A stretch of DNA of 64,000 nt from Bifidobacteriaceae bacterium (GCA_031281585.1 JAITFE010000143.1:1-64000); one strand, 5' to 3'; positions 9,317-20,862 are shown, counted from the stretch's first letter. Notes: a model not told the origin generated them from the letters alone. Program-made: numbers and translations.

Positions 9317-10617
9317 CTCAAGAAGCCCTCATAGTGACGCTGCTGGAGTTGCGACTCGATCTGTTTGACCGTGTCCAGGCCGACGCCCACAATGATCAGC
9401 AATGTGGTGCCGCCGAAGGGCAAGTTCTGGTTGATCCCCATGAAGCCGAACAAAACCTGTGGGATCAAAGCGACCATGGCCAGGTAGATCGAGCCGGGGG
9501 TGGTGATGCGGTTGATCACATAGGCCAAGTATTCGGCGGTCGGCCGACCCGCGCGGATGCCCGGAATGAAACCGCCGTACTTCTTCATGTTGTCCGCCAC
9601 CTCTTCGGGGTTGAAGGTGATGGCGGTGTAGAAGAAGCAGAAGAAGATGGTCAACGCCGCGTACAGGATCATGTAGAGCGCGTCGGTCTGCCCCAGGTTC
9701 ATCTGGATCCATTGCACAACCGGGTTCGACTGATCGGAGACGAACTGGGTGATCATGGACGGCATGGTCAACAGCGAGGAGGAGAAGATGATCGGGATGA
9801 CGCCGGCCGTGTTGATCTTGATCGGGATGTACGTGGTGGAGCCGCCGTAGGTCCGGCGCCCAACCATCCGCTTGGCGTATTGGACCCGGATGCGCCGTTG
9901 GGATTGCTCCACGAACACGATCGCGCCGATCACGCCCACGAACACCACCAGCACCACGATGAAGTTGGTGACGCCGCCGCTGGAGGATCCCAGAATCTGG
10001 CCCATGGAGCCGGGGAAGCCTGCCACGATCGAGGTGAAGATCAGCAACGACATGCCGTTGCCGACCCCTTTCTCGGTGATCAGTTCGCCCAGCCACATGA
10101 TCAGGCCGGTGCCGGCGGTCATGGTGATGATCATCAAGGCCACGGTCCAGGGCGTGTCCGGATCGATGATCTTGGTGTCCGTGCCCGTCTGGCCAAACAG
10201 CGCGCCACTGCGGGCGGTCGTGATGACGGCGGTGGACTGCAGAATGGCCAAAGCGATGGTCAGGTAGCGGGTGTACTGAGTCAGCTTGGTCTGCCCGGAT
10301 TGGCCCTCTTTGTGCAGCGCCTCAAACCTCGGGATGACCACCCGCAGCAATTGCACAATGATGCTGGCCGTGATGTACGGCATGATCCCCAACGCGAACA
10401 CCGACAGTTGCAGCAGGCCGCCGCCGGAGAACAGGTTGATCAGGCCCAGCAGGTCGTTTCCCGAAGCCTGCTTCTGGATCGAGTTGATCGCCGCGTAATC
10501 CACGCCCGGCGTGGGGATAAACGAGCCCAGCCGAAACAGAACCATGATGCCGATGGTGAACAGCAGCTTGCGGCGCAGGTCGGGCGTCCTGAACGCCTTG
10601 GCGAATGTTCCTAGCAC
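9313..10617 (-). CDS. secY: Protein translocase channel SecY
   Basis: Central pore subunit of the Sec export channel, 434 residues with about ten hydrophobic segments. Recognisable parts are the N-terminal FRTPDLRRKLLFTIGIM, the plug region GGGLLQLSVFALGIMPYI, GNGMSLLIF and the C-terminal PFGGTTLLIIVGVGLDTVKQ. The GTG start follows GGGAGGA. Its position after rplO is the standard one. Confidence 0.97.
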   Translation of the reverse strand: MLGTFAKAFRTPDLRRKLLFTIGIMVLFRLGSFIPTPGVDYAAINSIQKQASGNDLLGLINLFSGGGLLQLSVFALGIMPYITASIIVQLLRVVIPRFEALHKEGQSGQTKLTQYTRYLTIALAILQSTAVITTARSGALFGQTGTDTKIIDPDTPWTVALMIITMTAGTGLIMWLGELITEKGVGNGMSLLIFTSIVAGFPGSMGQILGSSSGGVTNFIVVLVVFVGVIGAIVFVEQSQRRIRVQYAKRMVGRRTYGGSTTYIPIKINTAGVIPIIFSSSLLTMPSMITQFVSDQSNPVVQWIQMNLGQTDALYMILYAALTIFFCFFYTAITFNPEEVADNMKKYGGFIPGIRAGRPTAEYLAYVINRITTPGSIYLAMVALIPQVLFGFMGINQNLPFGGTTLLIIVGVGLDTVKQIESQLQQRHYEGFLR

Positions 10618-10692
10618 GGGGGTCCTCCCTCAAGGATGGGGCCAGCCATGATCTACGCGCCCGTTCGGTCGGTGATCATGGCTCGTCCCACT

Positions 10693-11502
10693 CTAGCTGT
10701 TGACGCTGCCGCCTGCGGCCAGGATCTTCTCCTTGGCCGAGCCCGACAGCGCTTCGACACTGACTTCCAGTTTGACGCCGATCTCGCCGTCGCCCAGCAC
10801 CTTTACCGGGTAGCCGTCCCTGACGACTCCCCGCGCCACCAGGTCTTCCGAGGTGACCTGCCCGCCGTCCGGGTACAGTTCGGCGAGGCGGCCCAGATTG
10901 ACCACCTGGTATTCGGTGCGGAACGGGTTCTTGAAACCGCGCAGCTTGGGCAGCCGCATGTGCAGCGGCATCTGCCCGCCTTCGAGCCGCGCCGGGACGT
11001 TCTTGCGCGCCTTGGTTCCTTTGGTGCCGCGCCCAGCGGTCTTGCCCTTGGATCCCTCACCGCGCCCCACCCGGGTCTTGGCCTTCTTGGAGCCCGGCGC
11101 CGGACGCAGATGGTGCACTTTGAGCACGTGGCTCTTGGGCCCTCTGGGGGTCGCCGCAACTTCCTCGGCCTCATCCTCGACCGATTCGGCTGCCTTTTCG
11201 GTCTTTTCAGCCTTTTCAGTCTTCGCAGCCGCCGATGCCGTCGCGTCGGCCTCGGTCGCCTCTGCCTTTTCTGCTTTGGCCGGCTTGGCGGCCTTGGCCT
11301 TGTCCGCTTTGGCGGGCTTTTCGCCGCCGACTGGTTCCCCAGCCTCTCCAGCCTTTTCAGCCTTGGCGGCTTTGGCTTCCTCGGCCTTCTCCGGCTTGTC
11401 GGCCTTTTCAGCCTTGGCCGGCTTGGCGGCCTTCGGGGCTTTCGCCGGCTTGGCGGCTTCGGCTTCCTCGGCCGCCTTCGCCAGGTCCTTGTCTTCAGCC
11501 AT
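10693..11502 (-). CDS. rplO: Ribosomal protein L15 with a 120-residue Ala/Lys-rich extension
   Basis: The C-terminal ~145 residues are a complete L15 ([20 protein letters not shown] at about 125-144, [26 protein letters not shown]). In front lie about 120 residues made largely of Ala, Lys, Glu and Pro, with recurring PAKAEKA-like units such as AKPAKAEKA at 26-34 and 72-80, and a more acidic end. The resulting 269 residues compare with roughly 145-160 for ordinary L15. The ATG start is the first in the frame and follows rpmD by only two bases, so the extension appears to be truly translated. Its composition resembles histone-H1-like tails. Its role is unknown. Confidence 0.94.
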   Translation of the reverse strand: MAEDKDLAKAAEEAEAAKPAKAPKAAKPAKAEKADKPEKAEEAKAAKAEKAGEAGEPVGGEKPAKADKAKAAKPAKAEKAEATEADATASAAAKTEKAEKTEKAAESVEDEAEEVAATPRGPKSHVLKVHHLRPAPGSKKAKTRVGRGEGSKGKTAGRGTKGTKARKNVPARLEGGQMPLHMRLPKLRGFKNPFRTEYQVVNLGRLAELYPDGGQVTSEDLVARGVVRDGYPVKVLGDGEIGVKLEVSVEALSGSAKEKILAAGGSVNS

Positions 11503-11504
11503 GG

Positions 11505-11687
11505 TCAGTCAATCTCCTCAACTTTCACCAGGTGCGCCACGGTCCGAACCATTCCGCGCACTGAGGGGGTCTCAGTCCGCTCGACGGTTTGGCCAATCTT
11601 CCTCAGACCCAGGGTGCGCAGCGTCTCACGCTGGTTTTGCCGTCCCCCAATGCCGGACTTGATCTGTGTGATCCTCAAAGTCGTCAT
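11505..11687 (-). CDS. rpmD: Ribosomal protein L30
   Basis: Large-subunit protein L30, 60 residues, with the family pattern [20 protein letters not shown] and [20 protein letters not shown]. The ATG overlaps the rpsE stop (ATGA), and rplO follows immediately. Confidence 0.96.
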   Translation of the reverse strand: MTTLRITQIKSGIGGRQNQRETLRTLGLRKIGQTVERTETPSVRGMVRTVAHLVKVEEID

Positions 11688-12343
11688 GATTTCTCCTTCG
11701 CGCTCGCAACGCCAGCGGCCTGCGCCCGCAGAAGCGGGGCCGGCGCCACATCTTCCAGCGGCAGGCCGCGCCGGACCGCCACCGATTGAGGCTCTTCGAG
11801 CGCTTTCAACGCCGCCACGGTCGCGTGGGCAATGTTGATCGCGTTGGATGACCCGAGCGACTTCGACAGCACGTCATGCACGCCCGCGCACTCGAGCACC
11901 GCCCGGACCGGGCCGCCCGCGATCACGCCGGTGCCCGGCGCGGCGGGACGCAAGTAGACCGACCCGGCTGCCGCCTGACCCTGGATGGGATGCGGGATGG
12001 TCTTTTGGATGCGCGGCACCTTGAAGAACGACTTCTTGGCCTCCTCCACGCCCTTGGCGATCGCGGCCGGAACTTCCTTGGCTTTGCCGTAGCCCACGCC
12101 GACCGTTCCGTCGCCGTCTCCCACCACCACTAGGGCGGTGAAGGAGAACCGGCGGCCGCCCTTGACGACCTTGGCGACCCGGTTGATCGAGACAACCCGC
12201 TCCAGGAACTGGTTGCGGTCGTCTTCGCCGCGCCCGCCCCGCCGCTGGTCGCGCCGACCGGAATCGCGCCGACCGCCGCCCTGGCGGTCCTGGCCGTCGC
12301 GGCGGTCATTCGACTCCCCGCCCACTCGCTGCTCGCCAGCCAT
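11684..12343 (-). CDS. rpsE: Ribosomal protein S5 with an Arg/Gly/Asp-rich N-terminus
   Basis: Small-subunit protein S5, 219 residues. The core starts at about residue 46 ([20 protein letters not shown]) and includes [20 protein letters not shown] and [13 protein letters not shown]. The first ~45 residues are almost only Arg, Asp, Gly and Gln ([16 protein letters not shown]...), a low-complexity RNA-binding-like tail. Short versions of this tail are common in actinobacterial S5. Confidence 0.96.
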   Translation of the reverse strand: MAGEQRVGGESNDRRDGQDRQGGGRRDSGRRDQRRGGRGEDDRNQFLERVVSINRVAKVVKGGRRFSFTALVVVGDGDGTVGVGYGKAKEVPAAIAKGVEEAKKSFFKVPRIQKTIPHPIQGQAAAGSVYLRPAAPGTGVIAGGPVRAVLECAGVHDVLSKSLGSSNAINIAHATVAALKALEEPQSVAVRRGLPLEDVAPAPLLRAQAAGVASAKEKS

Positions 12344-12449
12344 CAGATGCTCTGCCTTCCGTCGTTCTGCTTCATCTGCGCTTTCTTTTCGGTGCCCTGG
12401 GTGGGACCGGCCAGCCGGTCCGAACGCGGGGTTGCCACGCCGCCGGTGC

Positions 12450-12815
12450 TCACAGCTTCAAACCGCCCTCGCGGGCGCCGTCCGCGACGGCGGCCACCCG
12501 GCCGTGGTACTTGTGACCGGCGCGGTCGAACACCACCGCCTCGATCCCGGCTTCCTTGGCCCGCTCGGCGATCAGCTCGCCGACGCGCTTGGCCTTTGCG
12601 GTCTTGTCCGCTTTCGACTCCCTCAGGTCGGCTTCCATGGTCGAGGCCGAAACCAGGGTGTGTCCCACCGAATCGTCAATGACCTGCGCCAACATGTGGC
12701 GGGCTGAGCGGGTGACAACCAAGCGGGGACGCCCGGGGGTGCCCTTGACCAGCTTGCGCACCCGGCGGTGCCGCTTGGCCCGCTGGACGGAACGAGATAC
12801 CGTCGCCATGCTCAC
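12450..12815 (-). CDS. rplR: Ribosomal protein L18
   Basis: Large-subunit 5S rRNA-binding protein L18, 121 residues, with [29 protein letters not shown] and the C-terminal [20 protein letters not shown]. Two starts are possible. The GTG at 12815 overlaps the rplF stop and lies 7 bases after GGAAAGG. An ATG two codons later (12809) would give the more usual MATVSRS N-terminus. Confidence 0.95.
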   Translation of the reverse strand: MSMATVSRSVQRAKRHRRVRKLVKGTPGRPRLVVTRSARHMLAQVIDDSVGHTLVSASTMEADLRESKADKTAKAKRVGELIAERAKEAGIEAVVFDRAGHKYHGRVAAVADGAREGGLKL

Positions 12816-13354
12816 TTACCAGCCTTTCCAACCTTGCGGCGGACAACTTCGCCTTGGTAACGCACGCCTTTGCCCTTGTACGGCTCGGGTTTGCGCAGTT
12901 TGCGGATATTCGCGGCGACCTCGCCGACTTGCTCCTTGTCGATCCCCGAGACCGAGAAGCGGGTCGGGATGTCGACGGTGAACGTGATCCCCTCGGGGGC
13001 CTTCACGAACACTGGGTGCGAGAAACCGAGCGAAAACTCCAGGTCGGCATCCCTGGCCACCACACGGTAGCCGGTGCCCACGATCTCCAACACCTTGGTG
13101 TAGCCGTCGGTCACCCCTGTCACCATGTTGGCCACCAAGGTGCGCGAAAGCCCGTGCATTGAACGGGAGCGGCGCTCCTCGTCCGGCACGGTCACCACCA
13201 CGGCCCCGGCCTCGTCCCGCGTCACGGAGACCGGCTCCGGCAACTCGCGGCTGAGGGTGCCCTTGGGACCCTTGACCGTCACTCTGCGGCCGTCGATCGT
13301 CACGTCCACCCCGGCCGGAACCGGAACCGGCAGCTTGCCAATACGCGATGTCAT
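12812..13354 (-). CDS. rplF: Ribosomal protein L6
   Basis: Large-subunit protein L6 near the sarcin-ricin loop, 180 residues, the normal length. It starts [18 protein letters not shown] and ends with [20 protein letters not shown], the most conserved L6 segment. The stop overlaps the rplR start by 4 bases. Confidence 0.97.
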   Translation of the reverse strand: MTSRIGKLPVPVPAGVDVTIDGRRVTVKGPKGTLSRELPEPVSVTRDEAGAVVVTVPDEERRSRSMHGLSRTLVANMVTGVTDGYTKVLEIVGTGYRVVARDADLEFSLGFSHPVFVKAPEGITFTVDIPTRFSVSGIDKEQVGEVAANIRKLRKPEPYKGKGVRYQGEVVRRKVGKAGK

Positions 13355-13366
13355 TTTGCCTTCCTC

Positions 13367-13765
13367 CTACCAGACGTAGGCGAGGACTTCCCCGCCCACG
13401 CCTTTCTTGGCCGCTTGCCGGTCAGTCAACAGGCCCGATGACGTCGACAGAATCGCGATTCCCAGTCCGCCCAGCACTCGCGGCAAGTTGGTCGACTTGG
13501 CGTAGACGCGCAGGCCGGGCTTGGAGATCCGGCGCACCCCGGCCAGCGCCCGCTGGCGGTTGGCGCCGTACTTCAACTCGACCCGCAGAGTCGCGCCCAC
13601 CGGCGCCTCCTCCTTGGACCAGGCCGCAATGTACCCCTCCTGCTGGAGGATCTGGGCAATCCCAGCCTTCATCTTCGAGTACGGCATCTCCACGCTTTCG
13701 TGGTGCGCCGCGTTGGCGTTGCGGATGCGGGTCAGCATGTCCGCAATCGGATCGGTCATTGTCAT
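13367..13765 (-). CDS. rpsH: Ribosomal protein S8
   Basis: Small-subunit protein S8, 132 residues, beginning [18 protein letters not shown] as in other actinobacteria. The C-terminus [20 protein letters not shown] is the rRNA-binding part. S8 also binds its own mRNA in E. coli; no such site was sought here. Confidence 0.97.
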   Translation of the reverse strand: MTMTDPIADMLTRIRNANAAHHESVEMPYSKMKAGIAQILQQEGYIAAWSKEEAPVGATLRVELKYGANRQRALAGVRRISKPGLRVYAKSTNLPRVLGGLGIAILSTSSGLLTDRQAAKKGVGGEVLAYVW

Positions 13766-13847
13766 GTGGGTGTCCCCACCTTCCTCGCCCCGGTTTCCCG
13801 CGCGGCGCCCGCTGCGCGGGGGCCGCCAGGACCTGTGGCGTAGTTGA

Positions 13848-14033
13848 TTACCAGCTGGACTTCGTTACTCCGGGCAGTTCGCCGCGGTGCGTCAACTCGC
13901 GCAGACACACCCGGCACAGCCCAAACTTGCGGTAGACGCTGCGCGGCCGGCCGCAGCGGTTGCAGCGCGTGTACCCCCGCACCTTGAACTTCGGGGTGCG
14001 GGCGGCTTTGACGATGAGAGCCTTCTTAGCCAA
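13848..14033 (-). CDS. rpsN: Ribosomal protein S14, zinc-binding type
   Basis: A 61-residue S14 of the short zinc (C+) type with two Cys pairs, CNRC and CRVC, and the motif [13 protein letters not shown]. The start is TTG, one base after the rplE stop, preceded by AAGGAG. This is the usual housekeeping form within the spc operon. Confidence 0.96.
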   Translation of the reverse strand: MAKKALIVKAARTPKFKVRGYTRCNRCGRPRSVYRKFGLCRVCLRELTHRGELPGVTKSSW

Positions 14034-14034
14034 A

Positions 14035-14637
14035 TCAGTTCTCCTTGAATGGGAAGCCGAGCTGCTTCAGCAGCGCCCGGCCCTGGTCGTCAGTGGTCGC
14101 GGTGGTCACCAGTGTGATGTCCATGCCCCGAACCCGGTCAATGTGGTCTTGGTCGATCTCATGGAAGACCGATTGCTCTGTCAATCCGAAGGTGTAGTTG
14201 CCCTGGCCGTCGAACTGCCGATCGCTGAGCCCGCGGAAGTCGCGGATGCGGGGCAGCGCGATCGTCAACAAACGGTCGCAGAACTCCCACATGCGGTCGC
14301 CCCGCAATGTGACGTGAGCCCCGATCGGCATGCCCTCGCGCAGTTTGAACTGCGCGATCGACTTCCGCGCCTTGGTCACGGTCGGCTTCTGACCGGTGAT
14401 CAGCGCCAGATCGGCAACCGCCCCGTCAATCAGCTTCGAGTCCCGCGCGGCCTCCCCCACGCCCATGTTGACCACGATCTTGGTCAGTTTGGGCACCTGG
14501 TTGATGTTCGCCAGGCCGAACTGCTCCCGCAAGGCGGGAACGATCTGCTCGCGGTAGCGAACCTTCAGGCGAGGCGGCGTGCGAACCGACTCGGCGGCAT
14601 CGGACACCTTGGCGGCCTCTTTCGTCTTGCTGGCCAT
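14035..14637 (-). CDS. rplE: Ribosomal protein L5
   Basis: 5S rRNA-binding protein L5, 200 residues. Conserved pieces include [46 protein letters not shown] and DIPLVTT-like [10 protein letters not shown]. About 20 extra residues ([16 protein letters not shown]...) precede the core. rplX lies three bases upstream. Confidence 0.97.
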   Translation of the reverse strand: MASKTKEAAKVSDAAESVRTPPRLKVRYREQIVPALREQFGLANINQVPKLTKIVVNMGVGEAARDSKLIDGAVADLALITGQKPTVTKARKSIAQFKLREGMPIGAHVTLRGDRMWEFCDRLLTIALPRIRDFRGLSDRQFDGQGNYTFGLTEQSVFHEIDQDHIDRVRGMDITLVTTATTDDQGRALLKQLGFPFKEN

Positions 14638-14640
14638 CGG

Positions 14641-14982
14641 CTAAAGCTCCTTACCCGACTTCTTGGCGTAACGGACGCGAACCTGGCGTAGGCGGCCGTC
14701 GCGCTCGACTGTCTCAATGCGGTGCCCAACGCGGGTGGGCTCGCGGGTCTCCGGGTCCACCACCATCACGTTGGAGACGTGGATCGGTGCCTCAATGGTC
14801 TCCCGGCCGCCGGTCTTGGCGCCACGCGCCGACTGGCCCACCTTGGTGTGCTTGATCACCCGGTTGACCCCCTCGACGATCAGGCGGTCGGAGTCCTTCA
14901 AGACCTCCAAGACGCGGCCCTGTTTGCCGGCGTCCCGTCCAGAGATCACCTGGACCAAGTCGTGCTTCTTGATTTTGGCCAT
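14641..14982 (-). CDS. rplX: Ribosomal protein L24
   Basis: Assembly-initiating large-subunit protein L24, 113 residues, with a KOW motif ([20 protein letters not shown]) and [11 protein letters not shown] chose the ATG (MAKIKKHDL) with GGAGG ten bases ahead. A GTG two codons earlier overlaps the rplN stop but sits too close to that binding site. Confidence 0.96.
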   Translation of the reverse strand: MAKIKKHDLVQVISGRDAGKQGRVLEVLKDSDRLIVEGVNRVIKHTKVGQSARGAKTGGRETIEAPIHVSNVMVVDPETREPTRVGHRIETVERDGRLRQVRVRYAKKSGKEL

Positions 14983-14984
14983 GG

Positions 14985-15353
14985 TCACAACACCTCCGGG
15001 GCCAGCGAAATGATCTTCATAAACCGCTTCTCCCGCAGTTCCCGGCCCACCGGGCCGAAGATGCGGGTGCCGCGCGGTTCGCCATCCGGCTTCAGGATGA
15101 CCGCGGCGTTCTCGTCAAAACGAATGTAGCTGCCGTCCGGGCGGCGGCGTTCCTTCGTCACCCGCACCACGACCGCCTTGACGACATCGCCTTTGCGGAC
15201 GTTGCCGCCCGGGATGGCATCCTTGACCGTCGCCACGATGGTGTCCCCGATCGACGCGTAACGCCGGCCGGAGCCGCCCAACACCCGAATGCAGAGGATT
15301 TCCTTGGCTCCGGTGTTGTCCGCCACTTTCAGGCGCGTTTCTTGTTGAATCAT
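14985..15353 (-). CDS. rplN: Ribosomal protein L14
   Basis: Large-subunit protein L14, 122 residues, exactly the usual length. It starts [20 protein letters not shown] and contains the signature [16 protein letters not shown] and FDENAAVIL. It opens the spc operon, after rpsQ. Confidence 0.98.
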   Translation of the reverse strand: MIQQETRLKVADNTGAKEILCIRVLGGSGRRYASIGDTIVATVKDAIPGGNVRKGDVVKAVVVRVTKERRRPDGSYIRFDENAAVILKPDGEPRGTRIFGPVGRELREKRFMKIISLAPEVL

Positions 15354-15371
15354 GGTTCCAAACCCTCCTGG

Positions 15372-15650
15372 CTACTTGGCCTTCTCGAGAATCTCCACCA
15401 CGCGCCAGCGCTTTGTGGCGCTGAGCGGGCGGGTCTCCATGATCAACACCAAGTCCCCCACGCCGGCCGTCTCGGCCTCGTCATGGGCTTTGACCTTGGA
15501 GACGCGGGTCATGACCTTGCCGTAAAGCGGGTGCTTGACCCGGTCCTCAAGGCGGACCACGACCGTCTTGGTCATCTTGTCGCTGACCACCACCCCGCGC
15601 CGCGTCTTGCGGTGCGAGGTCCTGGCCGGAGCTTCGGTCTCACTAGTCAC
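15372..15650 (-). CDS. rpsQ: Ribosomal protein S17
   Basis: Small-subunit protein S17, 92 residues, with [20 protein letters not shown] and the signature [18 protein letters not shown]. The GTG start overlaps the rpmC stop by four bases. Confidence 0.97.
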   Translation of the reverse strand: MTSETEAPARTSHRKTRRGVVVSDKMTKTVVVRLEDRVKHPLYGKVMTRVSKVKAHDEAETAGVGDLVLIMETRPLSATKRWRVVEILEKAK

Positions 15651-15907
15651 TTCTTCTCAGCCTCCACATTCGAGGTCGGCGCGGTGCGGATGCCCAGCTC
15701 GCGTTCGCGCAGAACGGTGTAGATGCGGGCGAGGTCCCTCTTGACGGCCTTGAGGCGGCCATGGGATTCGAGTTGGCCGGTGGCGGACGCGAAACGCAAG
15801 TTGAACAGTTCCTCCTTGGCCCGGCCCAGTTCCGCCACGAGGCGTTCGTTGTCGAGCAGGTCCAGCTTGTCCGGCATCAGGTCTTTAGAGCCGACTGCCA
15901 TGATCAT
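15647..15907 (-). CDS. rpmC: Ribosomal protein L29
   Basis: Large-subunit protein L29 at the exit tunnel, 86 residues, with [20 protein letters not shown] and [14 protein letters not shown]. The ATG at 15907 overlaps the rplP stop and has GAGGG six bases upstream; another in-frame ATG is two codons in. Confidence 0.96.
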   Translation of the reverse strand: MIMAVGSKDLMPDKLDLLDNERLVAELGRAKEELFNLRFASATGQLESHGRLKAVKRDLARIYTVLRERELGIRTAPTSNVEAEKK

Positions 15908-16320
15908 TCACCACCCTCTCGGCGGATAAAACGACACTTCATGGGGAGTTTGTGCATGGCCCGGCTCATAGCCTCCCGGGCCAACGCCTCCGGCACGCCC
16001 GCCAGTTCGAAAACCACCCGGCCGGGCTTGATGTTGGCCACCCACCATTCGGGTGAGCCCTTGCCGGAACCCATCCGGGTCTCGGCTGGTTTCTTGGTCA
16101 GCGGCCGGTCCGGGAAAACGTTGATCCAGACCTTGCCGCCGCGCTTGACGTGGCGGGTCATGGCGATACGAGCGGCCTCGATCTGACGGTTCGTCAGGTA
16201 CGCCGCTTCCAGCGCCTGGATCCCGAAGTCGCCAAACGCGATGGTGGTGCCGCCCTTGGCGCGGCCCGACCGCTTCGGGTGGTGCTGCTTGCGGTGCTTG
16301 ATGCGACGAGGGATGAGCAT
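15904..16320 (-). CDS. rplP: Ribosomal protein L16
   Basis: Large-subunit protein L16 near the peptidyl transferase centre, 138 residues. It contains [39 protein letters not shown] and the signature [12 protein letters not shown]. rpsC ends three bases upstream. Confidence 0.98.
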   Translation of the reverse strand: MLIPRRIKHRKQHHPKRSGRAKGGTTIAFGDFGIQALEAAYLTNRQIEAARIAMTRHVKRGGKVWINVFPDRPLTKKPAETRMGSGKGSPEWWVANIKPGRVVFELAGVPEALAREAMSRAMHKLPMKCRFIRREGGE

Positions 16321-16323
16321 GAC

Positions 16324-17142
16324 TCAGGCCTCCGTTCCACTCGCGGCGCCCACTGGCGCCTGATCGGCTGACTGACGGGGGGCGCCATCGGAGCGACGGC
16401 CACGGGGACGGTCGCCCCGGTCGCCTCTGTCGCCCCGGTCACCGCGCTCACCCCGGCCGCGAGCCGGCCTGGGCGCCGCCGCCTGCTGGCGGGCGAATTC
16501 GCGTTCGGTCATGTCGCCCTTGTAGATCCACACCTTCACGCCGATCCGCCCAAAGGTGGTGCGGGCCTCGAAGAAGCCGTAGTCAATGTTGGCGCGCAGA
16601 GTGTGCAGCGGCACGCGGCCTTCCCGGTAGAACTCCGACCGGGACATTTCCGCGCCGCCCAAACGGCCCGAGCACTGCACCCTCACGCCTTTGGCGCCAG
16701 CGCGCTGCGCGGACTGCAAGCCCTTGCGCATGGCCCGGCGGAACGACACGCGGCTGGCCAGCTGTTCGGCAATGCCCTGTGCCACCAGTTGCGCGTTCAG
16801 CTCGGGGTTCTTGACCTCGAGAATGTTCAGCTGAACCTGCTTGCCCGTCAGCTTCTCCAACTCGCCCCGGATCCGGTCCGCCTCGGCACCCCGCCGGCCA
16901 ATCACAATGCCGGGCCGGGCGGTGTGGATGTCGATCCGGACGCGGTCGCGGCTGCGCTCGATCTCCACTTTGGCCACGCCGGCGCGCTCCAGCCCGGTGG
17001 CCATCAGCCGCCGGATCTGGATGTCTTCACGCACATAGTCGCGGTAGCGCTGACCGGCCTTCGTCGAATCGGCGAACCACCGCGAGCGGTGGTCGGTGGT
17101 GATCCCCAGGCGGAAACCCAGCGGGTTGACCTTCTGTCCCAC
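16324..17142 (-). CDS. rpsC: Ribosomal protein S3 with a GDR-repeat tail
   Basis: Small-subunit protein S3, 272 residues. The KH-domain region (about 40-110) and the C-terminal S3 domain ([20 protein letters not shown]) are complete. Beyond about residue 220 comes an Arg/Gly/Asp-rich tail with four consecutive GDR units ([20 protein letters not shown]) and a final Ala/Gln-rich part, longer than typical S3. The GTG start shares one base with the rplV stop (TAGTG). Confidence 0.96.
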   Translation of the reverse strand: MGQKVNPLGFRLGITTDHRSRWFADSTKAGQRYRDYVREDIQIRRLMATGLERAGVAKVEIERSRDRVRIDIHTARPGIVIGRRGAEADRIRGELEKLTGKQVQLNILEVKNPELNAQLVAQGIAEQLASRVSFRRAMRKGLQSAQRAGAKGVRVQCSGRLGGAEMSRSEFYREGRVPLHTLRANIDYGFFEARTTFGRIGVKVWIYKGDMTEREFARQQAAAPRPARGRGERGDRGDRGDRGDRPRGRRSDGAPRQSADQAPVGAASGTEA

Positions 17143-17708
17143 TAGCGGGTCCTCCCCTTCTTCAATGCCCTCTGCTTGTTTGGTTGGCTGGACGGCTTAT
17201 GGCCGGGCAGGTAGCGCGGCTTGAATCCGGTCTCATCGGCCTGCCGGATCACCATGGTGATGTGGCTGGTCCGCTTCAGCACGCGGTCCGCGCGACCTTT
17301 GGCCCTGGGCCGGAAACGCTTCATGGTGGGGCCCTCGTCAACGTACGCCTCGGCCACGTAGAGCCTCTCCCGGTTGGTGTCCAAACCGGCCTGGTCGCGT
17401 TTGTCGGTCAACGAGTAGATGGCCGACTGAAGCACCTTGCGCACCGGCAGGCTGGCCGCCTGCGGCGCGAACTTGAGCGTGGTGATGGCGTCATTGGCGT
17501 CCATCCCGCGCACCAGGTCCACAACCCGGCGCGCCTTCATGGGCGTCACCCTGACGTAGCGGGCGCTGGCTTTGCCTGCGGTCAGGTCGACCACCTGTTT
17601 GTGGGCGGCCTTGCGCGCCCGCTTGCGGTCCAGCCTTGAGGATTGGGTGAGTTCCACCACGTCGCCCTCGGACCGCTTGCGGCCGGACTTGTCGGAGTCG
17701 GGGCTCAT
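17142..17708 (-). CDS. rplV: Ribosomal protein L22
   Basis: Large-subunit protein L22, which lines the exit tunnel. The 188 residues comprise a polar N-terminal extension of about 45 residues, the L22 core ([20 protein letters not shown] from about 48) and a basic C-terminus ([18 protein letters not shown]). The ATG at 17708 shares its last base with the rpsS stop (TGATG). A longer frame upstream lies entirely within rpsS and is not used. Confidence 0.96.
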   Translation of the reverse strand: MSPDSDKSGRKRSEGDVVELTQSSRLDRKRARKAAHKQVVDLTAGKASARYVRVTPMKARRVVDLVRGMDANDAITTLKFAPQAASLPVRKVLQSAIYSLTDKRDQAGLDTNRERLYVAEAYVDEGPTMKRFRPRAKGRADRVLKRTSHITMVIRQADETGFKPRYLPGHKPSSQPNKQRALKKGRTR

Positions 17709-17989
17709 CAGCGGCGCCGTCCCTTCTTGTCGTCTTTCTCGTGGCCGCGGAAAGTGCGCGTGGGCGCGAACTCGCCCAGCTTGTGGCCCACCATCGATTC
17801 GGTCACGAAGACCGGCACATGCTTGCGGCCGTCGTGGACGGCGAAGGTGTGGCCCAAGAAATCGGGCGTGATCATTGAGCGGCGCGACCAAGTCTTGATC
17901 ACGGTCTTCAGGCCCTTGGCGTTGTGTTCGTCGACCTTCTTTTGAAGGTGATCGTCAACGAAGGGACCCTTCTTGAGGCTGCGAGGCAT
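17708..17989 (-). CDS. rpsS: Ribosomal protein S19
   Basis: Small-subunit head protein S19, 93 residues, starting [15 protein letters not shown] and containing the signature [18 protein letters not shown]. It lies between rplB and rplV as in all S10 operons. Confidence 0.98.
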   Translation of the reverse strand: MPRSLKKGPFVDDHLQKKVDEHNAKGLKTVIKTWSRRSMITPDFLGHTFAVHDGRKHVPVFVTESMVGHKLGEFAPTRTFRGHEKDDKKGRRR

Positions 17990-18020
17990 CTGTTTCTTAT
18001 CTCCCTATCGACGCTTCAGA

Positions 18021-18857
<837 letters not shown>

Positions 18858-18875
18858 GTCGGTCTACCTTCGCTT

Positions 18876-19184
18876 TCAGGAGATCGGCGCGCCGAAGATG
18901 TCGATGGTGCCCTCGCGCAAGGTCACAACCGCCCGCTTGGTCGACTTGCGCCGGCCTTCCCCGTAACGGGTCCGGCGGGTCTTGCCCTGGCGGTTCAGAG
19001 TGTTGACCGAGGCGACCTTCACGTCGAAGATCTTCTCGATCGCGATCTTGATCTCGGTCTTGTTGGCCGTGGGCGCCACGATGAACGTGTACTTGCCCTC
19101 GTCGATCAGACCGTAGCTCTTCTCCGAGACGACCGGCTTGATGATGATGTCCCTGGGGTTCTTCTGCAGGGCGATCTTGCTCAT
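18876..19184 (-). CDS. rplW: Ribosomal protein L23
   Basis: Exit-tunnel protein L23, a docking site for trigger factor and SRP, 102 residues. It contains [18 protein letters not shown] and [20 protein letters not shown]. The ATG overlaps the rplD stop (ATGA). Confidence 0.97.
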   Translation of the reverse strand: MSKIALQKNPRDIIIKPVVSEKSYGLIDEGKYTFIVAPTANKTEIKIAIEKIFDVKVASVNTLNRQGKTRRTRYGEGRRKSTKRAVVTLREGTIDIFGAPIS

Positions 19185-19861
19185 TCCGCTTCCTCCTTCG
19201 CTGGCTCGTCTGGCTGGTCCGCCGGCTCCAGGCCGGACTTCGGGCCGGCCAAGAACTCCGCCAAGGCGTCGGCTGTGAAAACCACATCGTCAGACACCAT
19301 GACGTCATAGGTGTTGAGCTGGCCGGCGGTCAGCCAGTGCACGTCCGGCAGGTTGCGCACCGACAGCCGTGAGAGCGTGTCTTCGCTGGTGATCACCACC
19401 AGCACCCGCCTGCGGTCGGTCAGCTTGGCGAGGACCGCCGCCGCCGCCTTGGTGGACGGCTCATCGCCGTCCACAAAACCCGTCACCACGTGCACGCGGT
19501 CATGGCGGGCGCGGTCCGACAACGCCCCGAGCAGCGCCGCCGCCTTCATCTTCTTCGGGGTCCGCTGCGAATAGTCGCGGGGCTGCGGTCCATGGACCAC
19601 GCCGCCGCCAACGAACTGCGGAGCCCTGGTCGAACCCTGACGGGCCCGGCCGGTTCCCTTCTGCCGGTACGGCTTGCGGCCGCCGCCGGAGACCATGCCA
19701 CGGGTCTTGGTGGCGTGGGTGCCTTGGCGGGCCGCCGCCCACTGGGCCACCACGACCTGGTGGATCAACGGGACGTTCGTCTGAACGTCGAAGACGGCAT
19801 CGGGCAAATCTGCTTTGCCGGCCTTCTCGCCGGCGGGGTTCAACACTTTGACGGTCGGCAT
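19181..19861 (-). CDS. rplD: Ribosomal protein L4
   Basis: Large-subunit protein L4, 226 residues. The rRNA-binding loop [20 protein letters not shown] and [19 protein letters not shown] are clear. The C-terminus ends with a short acidic stretch ([13 protein letters not shown]). I used the ATG five bases after rplC, and frames further upstream are inside rplC. In E. coli L4 represses its own operon; nothing comparable can be read here. Confidence 0.97.
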   Translation of the reverse strand: MPTVKVLNPAGEKAGKADLPDAVFDVQTNVPLIHQVVVAQWAAARQGTHATKTRGMVSGGGRKPYRQKGTGRARQGSTRAPQFVGGGVVHGPQPRDYSQRTPKKMKAAALLGALSDRARHDRVHVVTGFVDGDEPSTKAAAAVLAKLTDRRRVLVVITSEDTLSRLSVRNLPDVHWLTAGQLNTYDVMVSDDVVFTADALAEFLAGPKSGLEPADQPDEPAKEEAE

Positions 19862-19866
19862 CTGAC

Positions 19867-20529
19867 TCAGGCTCCCTTCACGGCCGAGCGCACCAGCACA
19901 ACGCCGCCCCTGGGGCCGGGCACGGCGCCTTTGACCAGGATCAGGCCTTTGTCCGTGTCGACCGCGTGGACCAGCAGGCCCAACGTGGTTTGACGGGCGT
20001 TGCCCATTCGGCCGGCCATGCGCATGCCTTTCAGAACACGGGCTGGCGTGGCGCAAGCGCCGATCGAGCCGGGCTTGCGGTGGTTCCGGTGGGAGCCGTG
20101 CGAGGCGCCCACGCCCGCGAACCCGTGCCGCTTCATGACGCCGGCGGTGCCTTTGCCCTTCGTGGTGCCGGCCACGTCTACGCGCTGCCCCGCCTCGAAC
20201 ACCTCGGCGGTCAATTCCTGGCCCGGCTTGTAAGAGTCGGAATCAGCCAGCCTGACCTCCGCCAGGTAGCGGCGCGGGTCAACCTTCGCCTTGTCGAAAT
20301 GGCCCTGCATGGGCTGGGTGACGCGCCTGGCCTTGGCCTCGCCATAGCCCAGTTGGACGGCGCTGTAGCCGTCCACTTCCTCGGTGCGCACCTGCGTCAC
20401 CACGTTCGTGCCCACCTCGATCACGGTCAGGGGCACCACTCGGCCTTCGGCGTCCCACGCCTGGGTCATGCCGAGCTTGGTGCCCAGCAGCGCCGCCGTG
20501 GGGCGTACTTTCTGGGAAACGGTAGTCAT
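19867..20529 (-). CDS. rplC: Ribosomal protein L3
   Basis: Large-subunit assembly protein L3, 220 residues, with [39 protein letters not shown] and [20 protein letters not shown]. The glutamine modified in E. coli L3 lies in the latter region, but the modification cannot be judged here. It follows rpsJ. Confidence 0.97.
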   Translation of the reverse strand: MTTVSQKVRPTAALLGTKLGMTQAWDAEGRVVPLTVIEVGTNVVTQVRTEEVDGYSAVQLGYGEAKARRVTQPMQGHFDKAKVDPRRYLAEVRLADSDSYKPGQELTAEVFEAGQRVDVAGTTKGKGTAGVMKRHGFAGVGASHGSHRNHRKPGSIGACATPARVLKGMRMAGRMGNARQTTLGLLVHAVDTDKGLILVKGAVPGPRGGVVLVRSAVKGA

Positions 20530-20553
20530 CTTGTCGTCAGTCCTCGCCCGTCG

Positions 20554-20862
20554 CTACAGCTTGATCTCGATGTTCACATCCGCCGGCAGGTCCAGCCGCA
20601 TCAGGCTGTCAACCGCCTTGGGGGTGGGGTCAATGATGTCAATCAGCCGCTTGTGCGTCCTCATTTCGAAGTGCTCGCGGCTGTCTTTGTACTTGTGGGG
20701 GGACCGGATCACGCAGTAGACGTTCTTCTCGGTCGGCAGCGGCACCGGGCCAACCACGGTTGCGCCCGCGCGCGTCACGGTCTCCACAATTTTCCGCGCC
20801 GACGAGTCGATGACCTGGTGGTCATACGACTTCAGCCGTATCCGGATCTTCTGTCCAGCCAT
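20554..20862 (-). CDS. rpsJ: Ribosomal protein S10
   Basis: First gene of the S10 operon, 102 residues, the normal length, with [19 protein letters not shown] and the signature [21 protein letters not shown]10 (NusE) also takes part in transcription antitermination. The ATG at 20862 has GGAG at a suitable distance, whereas an ATG four codons earlier lies on top of that site. Confidence 0.97.
   Translation of the reverse strand: MAGQKIRIRLKSYDHQVIDSSARKIVETVTRAGATVVGPVPLPTEKNVYCVIRSPHKYKDSREHFEMRTHKRLIDIIDPTPKAVDSLMRLDLPADVNIEIKL

Noticed and set aside
9334-10614. Long plus-strand open frame opposite secY, and similar long frames opposite rpoB, rpoC, fusA and the kinase gene
   Set aside because: In GC-rich coding DNA the opposite strand stays open by codon bias. 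The predicted proteins are His/Gln/Arg-rich and match no family, and the minus-strand genes are certain.
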